Source: Actinomycetospora callitridis (GTDB lineage Bacteria; Actinomycetota; Actinomycetes; Mycobacteriales; Pseudonocardiaceae). Taken from it: a DNA stretch of 64,000 nucleotides. The position numbers were made by a program, and so were the translations under genes. Below the pieces are notes generated by a model. It was not told where the DNA came from and searched no databases. It worked only from the letters and a program-made list of their open reading frames with translations. Every line of letters starts with the position of its first letter. Positions within the stretch are counted from its first letter, which is position 1. The stretch lies in assembly GCF_028737265.1 (NCBI RefSeq), contig NZ_JAQZAK010000002.1, positions 868,001 through 932,000 on the forward strand, given 5' to 3'. Shown piece after piece: positions 21,036 through 30,991 of the stretch.

Positions 21036-21049
21036 GCTCGGTACGGGGG

Positions 21050-21055
21050 AGTCTA
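21050..21055 (-). promoter_or_regulatory. Possible -10 element for menJ
   Basis: TAGACT on the minus strand, 45 nt before the menJ GTG, fits the TANNNT consensus. No clear -35. If used, the Rex-like site would lie just downstream of the transcription start. Confidence 0.35.
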
Positions 21056-21154
21056 GGGACCGTGTGGCGTGATCGCCCGCCGAGGGTGGTTTCGGATGAG
21101 CGGCCGCGGGTCAAGGCGAGGCGCGCGTGCGACGAAGCGGCTTTCCTGGCACTG

Positions 21155-21183
21155 GGTGCAAGCGAGGACGCAGGGCTTGCACC
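21155..21183 (-). terminator. Hairpin after menG
   Basis: GGTGCAAGC and GCTTGCACC form a 9-bp stem with an 11-nt loop, 11 nt after the menG stop. It may partly end the mnh-menG transcript before menJ. Confidence 0.5.
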
Positions 21184-21193
21184 GGAGGTGCGA

Positions 21194-21925
21194 TCAGGCG
21201 GGCTTTGTCGCCGTGTGCAGGGCGACGATGCCGCCGGAGAGGTTGCGCCAGGCCACCGAGCGCCAGCCGGCGGCGCCGATGCGGGCGGCGAGGGCGGGCT
21301 GGTCGGGCCAGGCGCGGATCGACTCGGCGAGGTAGACGTACGCGTCGGGGTTCGAGCTCACCGCGCGGGCGACGCGGGGCAGGCCCGCCATGAGGTAGTC
21401 GGTGTAGACGCGCCGGAACGGCGCGAAGGTGGGCCGGGAGAACTCGCAGACCACGAGCGTGCCGCCGGGGCGGGTGACGCGGGCGAACTCCGCGAGCGCG
21501 GCGTCGACGTCGACGGTGTTGCGCAGGCCGAAGGAGATGACCACCGCGTCGACCGAGGCTTCGGGCAGCGGGAGGTGCAGGGCGTCGGCGGCGACGAACG
21601 GCACCGGGCTGCGGCCGAGCTTGCCGACGAGCCGCGAGCGGCCGGTGCGCAGCATCCCCAGCGAGAAGTCGGTGGCGAGGCAGGTGGCCCCGGTGCGGGC
21701 GAGCTCGACGGTGGAGACCCCGGTGCCCGCGGCGACGTCGAGCACCGTGTCCCCCGGTCCGACCGCGAGGCAGGCGCGGGTGGCGCGGCGCCAGCGGACG
21801 TCCTGGGCGAACGAGAGCACGGTGTTGGTGAGGTCGTAGCGCGCGGCGACGCCGTCGAACATCCGGGCCACGGCGCCCGGGTCGCGGTCGAGCTCGGCGC
21901 GGGTGCCGCCCGGTTTCGGGCTCAT
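21194..21925 (-). CDS. menG: Demethylmenaquinone methyltransferase
   Basis: SAM-dependent C-methyltransferase of the UbiE/MenG family, 243 residues, which completes menaquinone. Family motifs: [20 protein letters not shown], the SAM-binding [16 protein letters not shown], and [29 protein letters not shown] 21925 is chosen because it is in ATGA overlap with the upstream gene and the family begins a few residues before FDGVA. Confidence 0.96.
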   Translation of the reverse strand: MSPKPGGTRAELDRDPGAVARMFDGVAARYDLTNTVLSFAQDVRWRRATRACLAVGPGDTVLDVAAGTGVSTVELARTGATCLATDFSLGMLRTGRSRLVGKLGRSPVPFVAADALHLPLPEASVDAVVISFGLRNTVDVDAALAEFARVTRPGGTLVVCEFSRPTFAPFRRVYTDYLMAGLPRVARAVSSNPDAYVYLAESIRAWPDQPALAARIGAAGWRSVAWRNLSGGIVALHTATKPA

Positions 21926-22518
21926 CGGTGCCCCGCCCCCGCCATCTCGGGCTCGCCGTCCTCGCGCTCGCCGTCGCCGCGGTCCTCGTCGCGGACCGTC
22001 CACGCCTCGCGCGCGGCCACCGCCTCCTCCCGGCGCCGCCGGGCCCGGCCGAGTGCCCAGGCGCCGGGGGCGACGACGGCCCAGAGCACGAGCAGCCCGA
22101 GCGCGACGGGCACGAGACCCTCGGTCCACGTGCGCCCGGCGACGCGCACCAGCTCGGGGTCCGTGCGGTCGTACTCGACGCGCACGAGCTGGCCGGGCTC
22201 GAGCCCCCGCGGGTAGAAGACGCCGTCCTCCGGGGTGAGCACCGCACCCTCGGCGGTGGTGAAGCGGACGTAGACGTGGGGCCCGGAGCCGCCCTCGAGC
22301 ACCTCGCCGACGGCCCGGCCGATCGAGGCGTCGATGTGGGCGTCGTTGCGCGCGGCCGCGACGAGCACCAGGCCGAGCAGGACGCTGACGACCAGTCCCG
22401 CGGCGACGACGATCTCCGGAGCCTTGCGGGCGGCGGGGCGCAGGAGCGCGACCGCGGCCTCGGCCGGCGGACGCGCCTTCGCGACGGCCCGCCGCGCCAG
22501 CTCGCGCAGCCCTGTCAT
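21922..22518 (-). CDS. DUF3592-type membrane protein
   Basis: 198 residues with two transmembrane segments (about 34-55 and 132-152) flanking a small extracytoplasmic domain that includes [13 protein letters not shown] and [21 protein letters not shown], the pattern of DUF3592. A comparable gene lies near menG in mycobacteria. Function unknown. It is coupled by 4-nt overlaps both to mnhG and to menG, which ties the antiporter and menaquinone genes into one transcript. Confidence 0.8.
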   Translation of the reverse strand: MTGLRELARRAVAKARPPAEAAVALLRPAARKAPEIVVAAGLVVSVLLGLVLVAAARNDAHIDASIGRAVGEVLEGGSGPHVYVRFTTAEGAVLTPEDGVFYPRGLEPGQLVRVEYDRTDPELVRVAGRTWTEGLVPVALGLLVLWAVVAPGAWALGRARRRREEAVAAREAWTVRDEDRGDGEREDGEPEMAGAGHR

Positions 22519-22985
22519 TCGTCCGAGTCTAGGGACGCCCCGTCGGAGCCGGGCCCGCCCCTGCGACGGCTGCGCCCGACGGCCTCCCCGTTGCGGTGGG
22601 GCGGGCTCTCCTCCTGGTCGTCGGGGCCGGGGTCGGCCTCGTCCGGGCGGTCGGCCAGCTCGTCGACGTACAGCAGGTCGCGGCGCAGGCCGCCCTCACC
22701 GCGGTGGGCCAGGCGGCCGACGACGTGCGCGGTGACCGGGGCGGTCATGAGCTGGAACGCCCCGACGAGCACGAGCATCCAGACGTCCGGGCTGGTGCGC
22801 AGGTGCAGCGCGCCGCCGATGACGATGAGCAGCAGGCCCACCACCTGCGGCTTCGTGGCCGCGTGCATGCGGCTGAGCACGTCGGGCAGCGACAGCAGGC
22901 CGATCGAGGCGACGAACGTCAACAGGACGCCGAGCACGATCGCGACCGTGCCGATCGTGTCCAGCACGAGCTCCCAGGTGCTCAT
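22515..22985 (-). CDS. mnhG: Na+/H+ antiporter subunit G
   Basis: Small subunit of the multi-subunit Mrp/Mnh cation antiporter, 156 residues. Three membrane helices with the family stretch [22 protein letters not shown]. The C-terminal 55 residues after the helices are an added hydrophilic tail rich in Asp, Glu, Arg and Gly. ATG overlaps the mnhF stop. Confidence 0.93.
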   Translation of the reverse strand: MSTWELVLDTIGTVAIVLGVLLTFVASIGLLSLPDVLSRMHAATKPQVVGLLLIVIGGALHLRTSPDVWMLVLVGAFQLMTAPVTAHVVGRLAHRGEGGLRRDLLYVDELADRPDEADPGPDDQEESPPHRNGEAVGRSRRRGGPGSDGASLDSDE

Positions 22986-23266
22986 CGCCCGGTCCCCCGT
23001 CGCACGAACCGCGCCACGGTCGTCGAGCCGAGGAAGCCGACCAGGCTGATCGCGACCACCACGGGGACGAGCGACGAGTCGCCGGTCAGCGCCGCGTACG
23101 CCACGAGCCCACAGAGGAACTCGGCGACGAGGACGTCGAGCGCGACGAGGCGGTCGAGACCCGTCGGTCCCCGCAGCAGCCGCACGACGACGAGGACCGC
23201 GGAGAGCCCGAGCAGCACGAGGGAGACGACGAGGACGGCGTCGAGCAGGGCGGGCAGGGTGCTCAT
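22982..23266 (-). CDS. mnhF: Na+/H+ antiporter subunit F
   Basis: 94-residue three-helix subunit of the Mnh antiporter. Conserved LLRGPTGLDRLVALDVL motif is present. ATG start, four-base overlaps on both sides. Confidence 0.93.
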   Translation of the reverse strand: MSTLPALLDAVLVVSLVLLGLSAVLVVVRLLRGPTGLDRLVALDVLVAEFLCGLVAYAALTGDSSLVPVVVAISLVGFLGSTTVARFVRRGTGR

Positions 23267-23865
23267 CGGCTCTCCTCGTCGACGTCGGGGCCCGCGGGGA
23301 CGGTCGGCGCGGCCGGTCGACCGAGGGCCGCCACGATGTCGTGCTCCAGCCGGGCGACCTGCTCGCGGAAGTCCGCGACGGCCCGGGCGTCGCCCGCACC
23401 GAGGACGTGGGCGAAGATCGTCCGCTCCTCGGGCCGGGCCTCGATGACCACGCTGCCGGGCACGAGCGTGAGCGTCTCGGTCACCATCGCCATCACGAAC
23501 TCCGACGACGACTCGAGCCGGACCGCGACCACCGAGCTGCGGATCGGCGGGCCGGTGACGGCCTGCAGCGACTGCCAGGCCACCTGCAGGCTCGACACGA
23601 CGAGGTCGCCGACGAAGCGCGCGGCCGCGCCGAGCGCCGCCCCCGGCCGGATCCAGCCCCCGCCGGGTGCGGGCGGCAGCGGGAAGAGGACGAGCACGAG
23701 GAGCCCGACGGCCAGGCCGCCGAGCACGTTCGCCCACGAAAAGGTCCCCCAGAGCAGCACCCAGACGATCACGAGCCAGACGACCGGGACGGCACGGCGC
23801 AGGAGCCCACCGGTGTCGGGCGGGGTGCGGCGCCCCTCGCGTCCGTCCCGACCCTCCCGGCTCAC
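23263..23865 (-). CDS. mnhE: Na+/H+ antiporter subunit E
   Basis: 200-residue subunit with two or three N-terminal membrane helices and a cytoplasmic domain. FSWANVLGGLAVGLLVLVLFPLPP and TLTLVPGSVVIEARPEERTIFAHVLGAGD are typical of MnhE. GTG start in GTGA overlap with mnhD. Confidence 0.93.
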   Translation of the reverse strand: MSREGRDGREGRRTPPDTGGLLRRAVPVVWLVIVWVLLWGTFSWANVLGGLAVGLLVLVLFPLPPAPGGGWIRPGAALGAAARFVGDLVVSSLQVAWQSLQAVTGPPIRSSVVAVRLESSSEFVMAMVTETLTLVPGSVVIEARPEERTIFAHVLGAGDARAVADFREQVARLEHDIVAALGRPAAPTVPAGPDVDEESR

Positions 23866-25673
23866 CGCGCGACCCTGTCGTCGACGGTCTGGGCGAACAC
23901 GGCCTGGATGTAGGGCGTGCGGGCGACGAGGTCGTCGGAGGCCTGGGCGGCCACCGCGTAGAGCGGGCCGGCCGCGACCGTCAGCGAGAGACCGAGCACG
24001 ACGAGCGCGGCGGTCGCCGCGGTCATCACCCTCGGCAGGCTCGACGACACCGTGTCACCGGCGGCCCCGAGGAACCGGCCGGACAGCGCCGGGGTGCCGT
24101 CGGTCGGGGCCAGGCGCGCCACCGGCCAGTCGACCTCCGCGCCGGAGTTCGCGTCGGCGCGGGCGATCGTGCGGGCCGTGCCGGGGCGCACCTGCGTGAG
24201 CACCCCGCTGCGCGGCGTCGGGGCGCCGGGCAGCCCCCCGGTGGTCCGCTCGCGGTCGTCCGGCACGTCCTCCTCGCCCTCGTCGGCCTCCTCGTCCTCG
24301 TCCTGGTCGGGCTCCTCGGAGACCGGGATCTGGTCGGCGGGGCGCCAGAAGGCGAGCACCCACACCTTGGTGACGGCGTAGAGCGTCAGGAGGCTCGTGA
24401 GCACCGAGACCACCACGAGCGTCCAGGCCAGCACGGAGCCGTCGACGACACCGGCCTGCACCAGCCCGAGCTTGCCGACGAAACCCGACAGCGGCGGGAT
24501 GCCGCCCAGGTTGACCGCGGGGATGAACCAGAGCAGGGCGAGCAGCGGCGACGCCTTCGCCAGCCCGCCGAGACGTGTCACCGACGTCGAGCCGCCGACG
24601 CCCTCGATGAGGCCGACCACGCAGAACAGCGTGGCCTGCACGGTGATGTGGTGGACGACGTAGAACACGGCGCCGGCCACGCCGAGCGGGGTCGCCAGCG
24701 CGATCCCGAAGATCATGTAGCCGATGTGGCTGACGAGGGTGAACGACAGGATCCGCTTGATGTCGGCCTGCGCGATCGCACCGAGCGCGCCGACGAGCAT
24801 GGTCATCCCCGCCGCGACGAGCAGGACGGTCTGGGTGACCTCGGAGTCCGGGAACAGCAGCGTCTCGGTCCGGATGATCGAGTACACGCCGACCTTGGTG
24901 AGCAGGCCGGCGAACACCGCGGTGACCGGGGCGGCCGCGGTCGGGTAGCTGTCGGGCAGCCACGCCGACAGCGGGAAGACGGCGGCCTTGATGCCGAACG
25001 CCGTGAGCAGCACGAGGTGGATCGCCAGCGCCGTACCCGGCGGCACCTGCTCCATGCGCGTGGAGATCTGGGCGAGGTTCAGCGTGCCCACCGCGGCGTA
25101 GACCAGCGCGATGCCGACGAGGAAGACCAGCGACGACACCACGTTGACGACGACGTAGGTGATGCCGGCCCGCACCCGCGACCGGCTGCCCCCGAGCGTC
25201 AGGAGCACGTAGCTCGCCATCAGGAGGACCTCGAACCCCACGTAGAGGTTGAACAGGTCCCCCGAGAGGAAGGCGTTCGCGACGCCCGCGGCGAGCACCA
25301 GATAGGTCGGGTGGAAGATCGTGATCGGGGTGGCCTCGTCGCGGTCGTACACGCCCTGCCCGATGGCGTAGACGAGCACGGCGAGCGTCACCGACATCGA
25401 CGTCAGCAGCATGAGCGCCGACAGCGGGTCGACGACGAGCGTGATGCCCAGGGGCACCGGCCACGAGCCGACCGTGATGACGACCGGGCCCGACTGCACG
25501 GCCGTCACCAGCAGCAGCGCGGCGATCACGACCACGACGGTGAGCACGGCGACGCTGATCGCGCGCTGCAGCATCGGGCGTCGCGAGAGCACGAGCGTCA
25601 GGCCGGCCCCGAGCAGCGGCAGCAGCACGGGCAGCGGGATCAGGGTCGCGAGCAGGGAGGAGCCCGGGTTCAT
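23862..25673 (-). CDS. mnhD: Na+/H+ antiporter subunit D
   Basis: Complex-I-like antiporter subunit related to NuoM/NuoN, 603 residues. Conserved: FEVLLMASYVLLTLGGS, KAAVFPLSAWLPDSYPTAAAPVTAVFAGLLTKVGVYS and QADIKRILSFTLVSHIGYM. Unusual feature: about residues 444-536 form a long hydrophilic insert between the last two helices, starting with a strongly acidic run (EEPDQDEDEEADEGEED). ATG start in overlap with mnhC. Confidence 0.95.
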   Translation of the reverse strand: MNPGSSLLATLIPLPVLLPLLGAGLTLVLSRRPMLQRAISVAVLTVVVVIAALLLVTAVQSGPVVITVGSWPVPLGITLVVDPLSALMLLTSMSVTLAVLVYAIGQGVYDRDEATPITIFHPTYLVLAAGVANAFLSGDLFNLYVGFEVLLMASYVLLTLGGSRSRVRAGITYVVVNVVSSLVFLVGIALVYAAVGTLNLAQISTRMEQVPPGTALAIHLVLLTAFGIKAAVFPLSAWLPDSYPTAAAPVTAVFAGLLTKVGVYSIIRTETLLFPDSEVTQTVLLVAAGMTMLVGALGAIAQADIKRILSFTLVSHIGYMIFGIALATPLGVAGAVFYVVHHITVQATLFCVVGLIEGVGGSTSVTRLGGLAKASPLLALLWFIPAVNLGGIPPLSGFVGKLGLVQAGVVDGSVLAWTLVVVSVLTSLLTLYAVTKVWVLAFWRPADQIPVSEEPDQDEDEEADEGEEDVPDDRERTTGGLPGAPTPRSGVLTQVRPGTARTIARADANSGAEVDWPVARLAPTDGTPALSGRFLGAAGDTVSSSLPRVMTAATAALVVLGLSLTVAAGPLYAVAAQASDDLVARTPYIQAVFAQTVDDRVAR

Positions 25674-26164
25674 CGCACGTCCTCCCCGGTGGCGCCGGCC
25701 GCCGCGCGGACCGGGTCGGGGCCCGTCTCGGTGTCCTCCGGGTCGGTGTCGCCGACGTTCTCGCAGCCCGTGGTGTCCAGCTCCTCCTCGTCCTCCTGCT
25801 CCCCGCGCGCCAGGCGGCGGCGCACCGAGCGGTCCTCGGTGTCCTCGGTGAGGTCGTCCTCGCGGTCGAGGGTCCAGGCGCGGTGGATGAGGGCGAGCAG
25901 GAACGCCGACACCCCGAGCGTGATGACGATGGCGGTGAGCACGAGCGCCTGGACCAGGGCGTCGCTCATCGTCTCCTCCGGCGCGCGGCCGACCAGCGGC
26001 GCTGCGCCCGTGGGACCCCCGGCCACGATGACGAGCACGTTGGTGGCGTTGCCGAGCACCAGGACGCCCAGCAGCACCCGGGTCAGGCTGCGCTCGAGGA
26101 GCAGGTAGACCCCGGCGGTGTAGAGCACGCCGACGAGCGCCAGCAGGACGATCGGCGAGCTCAC
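25670..26164 (-). CDS. mnhC: Na+/H+ antiporter subunit C
   Basis: NuoK-like subunit, 164 residues. Three helices in the first 105 residues, with VLLGVLVLGNATNVLVIVAGG and DALVQALVLTAIVITLGVSAFLLAL as expected. The remaining 60 residues are an acidic, probably cytoplasmic tail, echoing the acidic insert of MnhD. GTG start in overlap with mnhA. Confidence 0.94.
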   Translation of the reverse strand: MSSPIVLLALVGVLYTAGVYLLLERSLTRVLLGVLVLGNATNVLVIVAGGPTGAAPLVGRAPEETMSDALVQALVLTAIVITLGVSAFLLALIHRAWTLDREDDLTEDTEDRSVRRRLARGEQEDEEELDTTGCENVGDTDPEDTETGPDPVRAAAGATGEDVR

Positions 26165-29025
26165 GAGGGGACCTCCTCACGGGCCGACATCCGGCCCACC
26201 GCGACGGAACGCCGGCGGTCGAGCTCGGCGCCGAGGCTGCGCAGGATGTCGAGCACGAGCCCGATGACGATCAGGTAGACGCCCACGTCGAAGATCAGCG
26301 ACGTCACGAACTTCACGTGGCCGAGCACCGGGACGTCGCCCTCGAGCACGGCGGTCTGCAGGACCTCGCCGCCGAGCAGCAGCGCGCCCAGCCCGGTGCC
26401 GCCGGCGAGCAGCAGCCCGAGCCCGAGCAGCACACCGGCCTCGACGGGGACGGCCTCGCCGAGCTCGTAGCGTCCGCCCGCGACGTAACGCACGACGAGC
26501 GCGAGACCGGCGACGAGCCCGCCCGCGAACCCGCCGCCGGGGGCGTTGTGGCCGGCGAAGAGGAAGTACAGCGAGACCACCATCATCGTCGGGAAGACCA
26601 GGCGGGTGATCACCTCGAGCAGCAGGACGCGGTCACCGTCACCGCGGCGGGCCGCCCGCAGCCAGCCACCGGCGCCCGTCGAGGGGGTGACCACGGGCTG
26701 CGGCTCCGACCGCGGCGGCGCCCCGGAGCGGCGGTGCAGGAAGACCAGGCTGGCGACGCCGGTGGCCGCGGCGACGATCACCGAGAGCTCGCCCATGGTG
26801 TCCCAGGCGCGGATGTCGACCAGCGTCACGTTGACGACGTTCGCGCCCGCGCCGAAGTCGTAGGCCTGCGCGGGGTACGCCGCCGACACCGGCGGGGCCT
26901 GCCGCGCGGCGAGCGCCACCGCCCCGAGCCCCGTCATGAGCAGCCCGACCGGCACGGCGACGAGCAGGCGCCGGATGCGCTGGCGGGACGTGTGCCGGTC
27001 GGCGATGTCGCGCGGGAGCGTGCGCAGCACGAGCACGATCACCACGAGCGTCGCCGTCTCCACCAGGGCCTGGGTGAGCGCGACGTCGGGCGCCCCGGCC
27101 AGGGCGAAGATCAGCGCGATCGAGTAGCCGAGCCCGCCGACCACGAGCACCGCGCCGAGGCGGCGGCGCACGCGCGTGGCGACGATCGCGCACGCGGCGC
27201 CGATCACGGCGGCGAGCACCTGGAACGGCGAGTCGGCGAGACGGTCGACGCGGACCTCGCCGAGGTCGGAGGACAGCAGCAGCACGAGCCCCGGCCCGAG
27301 CACGAGCACCGCGAAGACCGTGTTGAGGACCCAGGACAGCGAGCCGCGCTGGGTCATCACCGTGACGCGCAGCGAGGTGTTCTCCAGGGCGTGGATCACG
27401 CCGCGCCAGGCGATCTCGGCGCGCACGCCGGCCAGCGGGTGCCGCGCGGTCAGGCGGGCGCTCACCGACGGGAGGCCCACGACCGACCCGAGGGCGACGG
27501 CGAGCACCGAGAGCCCGAGCGCGACGCCGACCGAGGGGACCACGGCGAGCTCGAGCAGGGTCGGATACGTGGCCGGCAGCGTGTCCGCGTAGCCCTCGAG
27601 CAGCGGCGCGAGGCCCGCGACGCCGAGCCCCGCGACCAGGCCCCCGACCCCGAGCACGGCCGGCGACGCGACGAACACCGGACCCGGCGCCTGCCAGGTC
27701 ACCGCGTCGACGCCGGGCTTGCGCCAGAACGCCCCCCACACGAACCGCATGCTGTAGCCGACGGTGAGCACCGAGCCGAGCACGACGAGCGCGAGCAGCG
27801 GCACCGCCGCCGGGCCGTAGGCGTCGTGGAGGAACGCCTCGAACGACGCCTCCTTGGTGACGAAGCCGAGCAGCGGCGGCAGGCCGGCCATCGAGGCCGC
27901 GGCGAGGATGCCCGCCGTCGCCAGCACCGGGGCGCGCCGCCCGAGCCCGGAGAGCTCACGCAGGTCACGGGTGCCGGCGCGGCGGTCGATCACGCCGACG
28001 ACGAGGAACAGGCAGGCCTTGAACAGGGCGTGGCCGACCACGAGCCCGAGGGCGGCGAGCGCGCCGTCCCGGGAGCCGGCCCCGGCGAGCAGCAGCATGA
28101 ACCCGAGCTGGGACACCGTGCCGTACGCGAGGACGAGCTTGAGGTCGTGCTGGCGCAGCGCCTGCACGCCGCCGAGCAGCATCGTGACGATCGCCAGCGT
28201 CGCGATCAGCGGACGCCACGGCTCGACGTCGGCGAGCCCGGGCGCGAGGCGCAGCACGAGGTAGACGCCGGCCTTCACCATCGCCGCGGCGTGCAGGTAG
28301 GCGCTGACCGGCGTCGGCGCGGCCATCGCCGAGGGCAGCCAGAAGTGGAACGGCACCAGCGCGGACTTGGTGATCGCCCCGACCAGCACGCACACGACCC
28401 CGGCGGTGACGGCCGCGGGGGTCGCGGCGGGGCCCGTGAAGTAGCTCACGAGCTCCGAGAGCGAGGTGGTGCCCGCCGCGGCGGACAGCACCACCAGGCC
28501 GACGAGCATCGTCAGGCCGCCCGCCGCGGTGACGACGAGCGCCTGCACCGCCGCCGCACGGCTCGCCCGCTTGTGCGAGTCGTGGCCGACGAGCAGGAAG
28601 GAGAAGACGGTCGTCAGCTCCCAGCACACGTAGAGCACGAAGACGTCGTCGGACCAGACGAGCGCGAGCATCGCGCCGGCGAAGGCGGTGAGCACCCCGG
28701 CGAACCGCCCGAGCCCGCGCGCGCCCTCCGAGAAGTAGCGCGTGCAGTACAGGAGCACGAGGGCCCCGATGCCGGTGACCAGCAGCGAGAAGGTGGCGGA
28801 CAGCGCGTCGAGGCGCATCGCGATGTCGATGCCGAGGGTGGGGATCCACGGGATCTCCTGGGCGGGCGCGGCGCCCGCGAGCACCGCGGGCAGCTGCGCC
28901 AGGATCCAGACGAAGGCCGCGGCGGGGACCAGGGCCAGCACCGCGAACGCGCGCCGACCGAGCACCCGGACCAGGCCCGGTGCGGCCAGCGCCGCCACCG
29001 CGTGCGCTCCCACCAGCACCAGCAC
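26161..29025 (-). CDS. mnhA: Na+/H+ antiporter subunits A and B, fused
   Basis: 954-residue membrane protein. Residues 1-480 are NuoL-like (LDALSATFSLLVTGIGALVLLYCTRYF; KSALVPFHFWLPSAMAAPTPVSAYLHAAAMVKAG). About 560-760 is the MnhA C-terminal part (with GAPDVALTQALVETATLVVIVLVLR). The last 150 residues, from LLEVITRLVFPTMMVVSLYFLFAGHNAPGGGFAGGL, are a MnhB domain, so no separate mnhB exists. First gene of the antiporter operon; GTG start with GGGAG about 10 nt upstream. A run of further GTG codons makes the exact start uncertain. The 118 bases before it hold the probable promoter, but no clear element is seen. Confidence 0.93.
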   Translation of the reverse strand: MLVLVGAHAVAALAAPGLVRVLGRRAFAVLALVPAAAFVWILAQLPAVLAGAAPAQEIPWIPTLGIDIAMRLDALSATFSLLVTGIGALVLLYCTRYFSEGARGLGRFAGVLTAFAGAMLALVWSDDVFVLYVCWELTTVFSFLLVGHDSHKRASRAAAVQALVVTAAGGLTMLVGLVVLSAAAGTTSLSELVSYFTGPAATPAAVTAGVVCVLVGAITKSALVPFHFWLPSAMAAPTPVSAYLHAAAMVKAGVYLVLRLAPGLADVEPWRPLIATLAIVTMLLGGVQALRQHDLKLVLAYGTVSQLGFMLLLAGAGSRDGALAALGLVVGHALFKACLFLVVGVIDRRAGTRDLRELSGLGRRAPVLATAGILAAASMAGLPPLLGFVTKEASFEAFLHDAYGPAAVPLLALVVLGSVLTVGYSMRFVWGAFWRKPGVDAVTWQAPGPVFVASPAVLGVGGLVAGLGVAGLAPLLEGYADTLPATYPTLLELAVVPSVGVALGLSVLAVALGSVVGLPSVSARLTARHPLAGVRAEIAWRGVIHALENTSLRVTVMTQRGSLSWVLNTVFAVLVLGPGLVLLLSSDLGEVRVDRLADSPFQVLAAVIGAACAIVATRVRRRLGAVLVVGGLGYSIALIFALAGAPDVALTQALVETATLVVIVLVLRTLPRDIADRHTSRQRIRRLLVAVPVGLLMTGLGAVALAARQAPPVSAAYPAQAYDFGAGANVVNVTLVDIRAWDTMGELSVIVAAATGVASLVFLHRRSGAPPRSEPQPVVTPSTGAGGWLRAARRGDGDRVLLLEVITRLVFPTMMVVSLYFLFAGHNAPGGGFAGGLVAGLALVVRYVAGGRYELGEAVPVEAGVLLGLGLLLAGGTGLGALLLGGEVLQTAVLEGDVPVLGHVKFVTSLIFDVGVYLIVIGLVLDILRSLGAELDRRRSVAVGRMSAREEVPS

Positions 29026-29143
29026 GCCTGCTGCACTCCCAACTGTCGTCCCGACCCGTGGCGGGGCGCATCATTCCGGATCCCCCGTGGTGGTCGCGTG
29101 CGGCGACGACGAGGTCACTCCCGCGAGGCCGCGCCGAGAGCGG

Positions 29144-30895
29144 TCAGTCGTCGGCGAGCGCCGCCCGCACCGCCGCGACCGTCTGCTCCCCGGTCGCCCG
29201 CCGTTCCGACCGGTCGATCGCCACCTCGACCACCCGCGTCCCGGGTCGCCCGGTGGGGGCCAGCGCCCCGCCCGGACCTGCCAGCTCGGCCGGGACCGCG
29301 TGGCGGTGCGGCACGCGATGGGCGGCGCAGAGCGCGGCGAGGTCCGTGCCGTGCGGGGCCCCGAAGACGCGCTCGAAGGCGGCGGCGAAGCGCGGGGCGC
29401 CCTGCTCGAGGGTGGCGAAGATCCCACCGCCGTCGTCGTTCGCCACCACGACGACGAGCTCCCCGCGCGGCTCCTCCGGCCCGACGAGCAGGCCGTTCGT
29501 GTCGTGCAGGAACGTCAGGTCGCCGAGCAGCGCGTAGGTCGGTCCGGGGTGCGCGAGCGCGACGCCCGCGGCCAGCGAGACCGCACCGTCGATGCCGGAC
29601 ACACCCCGCGCGGAGAGGACGGTGACGTCGGCGCGCGGGGTCGCCGCGAGCGCCACGTCCCGGATCGGCGCGGACGCGCCCACCACCAGGCACGCCCCGG
29701 ACGGCAGGGCCGCCACCGTGGCCGCGGCCAGGGCGGGGCCGCTGCCCTCGACGACCGCGGAGTCGAGCACCTCGAGGGCCCGGTCGTCGGCCTCGGCCCA
29801 GGCGCGCGCGAAGTCCGCGTCGGGCTTCCAGTCGTCCGGGGGCGGGAGCGCGCCGACCGCCGTCACCGAACCGGCGACGTCGGTCCAGCCCGGCCGGGGG
29901 CGCCCGCCGGTCGGGGCCACCGAGGGGACCGCCACGACGGTGACGCACGGGTCGGCGAGCAGGCGCGACACGGCGCGGTGCAGCGTCGGGCGACCGAGGA
30001 CGACGACCTGCTCGGGGCGCAGGTCCTCGCGCGTCCCGTCCAGCGCCGCGGGCAGCGCCCAGGTCCCGGCGGGCAGCGCGCGCCCGCCCGCCGGGTCCGA
30101 CCACAGCGGCGACGTCGGCTCGGCGAGCACGGGCACGCCGTCGGGCAGGCGCGTCCCGGCGGGCACGACCTCCCCGCCGTGACCGGCGACGACGAGCGTC
30201 CGCGCGCCGGCGCGCAGCGCCAGGGGCGCGAGTGTGGAGGCGGGCGGCGCCGCGACGATGCCCGTCCAGGGAGCGCCCTCGGGCCGGCCCTCGAGCGCGG
30301 GGTCGGAGCTGGTCCGCGGATCGGCGGCGCCCTGCGGGTCGAGCAGCGGCTCGCGCAGCGGGACGTTGAGCTGGACGGGACCGGGGTCGCCGCCGCTCGT
30401 GCCCGCCGCCCGGTCGAGCGCCCGGGCCACGACCGCCCGCCAGGAGCGCGCCGCCCCGGGGCGGTCCTCCGCCAGCGGCATCACCACCGAGGCGCGGACC
30501 GCCTCGCCGTACATCCCGACCTGGTCGATCGTCTGGTTCGCGCCGCTGCCGACGAGCTCGACGGGCCGGTCGGCGCTGACCACCAGCAGGCCCACCCCGC
30601 TGCGCGAGGCCTCGAGCACGGCGGGGTGCAGGTTGGCCACCGCGGTGCCCGACGTGACGACCACCGGCACGATCCGGCCCGACACCGACCCGAGTCCCAC
30701 CGCGAGGAACCCGGCGCCGCGCTCGTCGATGCGGACGTGGAGCCGGAGCCGACCGTCGCGGTCGGCGGCATACAGGGCGACGAGCAGCGGCGCGTTGCGC
30801 GACCCGGGGCACGCGACGGCGTCGGTGACCCCCGCCCGGACCCATTCGTCCACGACGACGTGGGCCTGCGCCGTCGAGGGAATCACCGAACCCAC
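29144..30895 (-). CDS. menD: SEPHCHC synthase, menaquinone pathway
   Basis: Thiamine-diphosphate enzyme that joins 2-oxoglutarate-derived succinic semialdehyde to isochorismate, 583 residues. Signature N-terminus CPGSRNAPLLVAL, then RIDERGAGFLAVGLG (catalytic Glu region), TSGTAVANLHPAVLEA and SGANQTIDQ, and the C-terminal ThDP-binding LLGDLTFLHDTNGLL. Start GTG 30895, with another GTG three codons later (MIPSTAQ...); no Shine-Dalgarno is evident. It is a separate unit upstream of mnhA (118-nt gap). Confidence 0.95.
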   Translation of the reverse strand: MGSVIPSTAQAHVVVDEWVRAGVTDAVACPGSRNAPLLVALYAADRDGRLRLHVRIDERGAGFLAVGLGSVSGRIVPVVVTSGTAVANLHPAVLEASRSGVGLLVVSADRPVELVGSGANQTIDQVGMYGEAVRASVVMPLAEDRPGAARSWRAVVARALDRAAGTSGGDPGPVQLNVPLREPLLDPQGAADPRTSSDPALEGRPEGAPWTGIVAAPPASTLAPLALRAGARTLVVAGHGGEVVPAGTRLPDGVPVLAEPTSPLWSDPAGGRALPAGTWALPAALDGTREDLRPEQVVVLGRPTLHRAVSRLLADPCVTVVAVPSVAPTGGRPRPGWTDVAGSVTAVGALPPPDDWKPDADFARAWAEADDRALEVLDSAVVEGSGPALAAATVAALPSGACLVVGASAPIRDVALAATPRADVTVLSARGVSGIDGAVSLAAGVALAHPGPTYALLGDLTFLHDTNGLLVGPEEPRGELVVVVANDDGGGIFATLEQGAPRFAAAFERVFGAPHGTDLAALCAAHRVPHRHAVPAELAGPGGALAPTGRPGTRVVEVAIDRSERRATGEQTVAAVRAALADD

Positions 30896-30991
30896 GGTAA
30901 TGACGCGGAGGCCGTCGCACCCGATGGGCAGGGGGTGATCCCGGCCCCTGATCAGGTCCGCGGGGCGCGCGGTGGGCGAGAGACCACCGCG

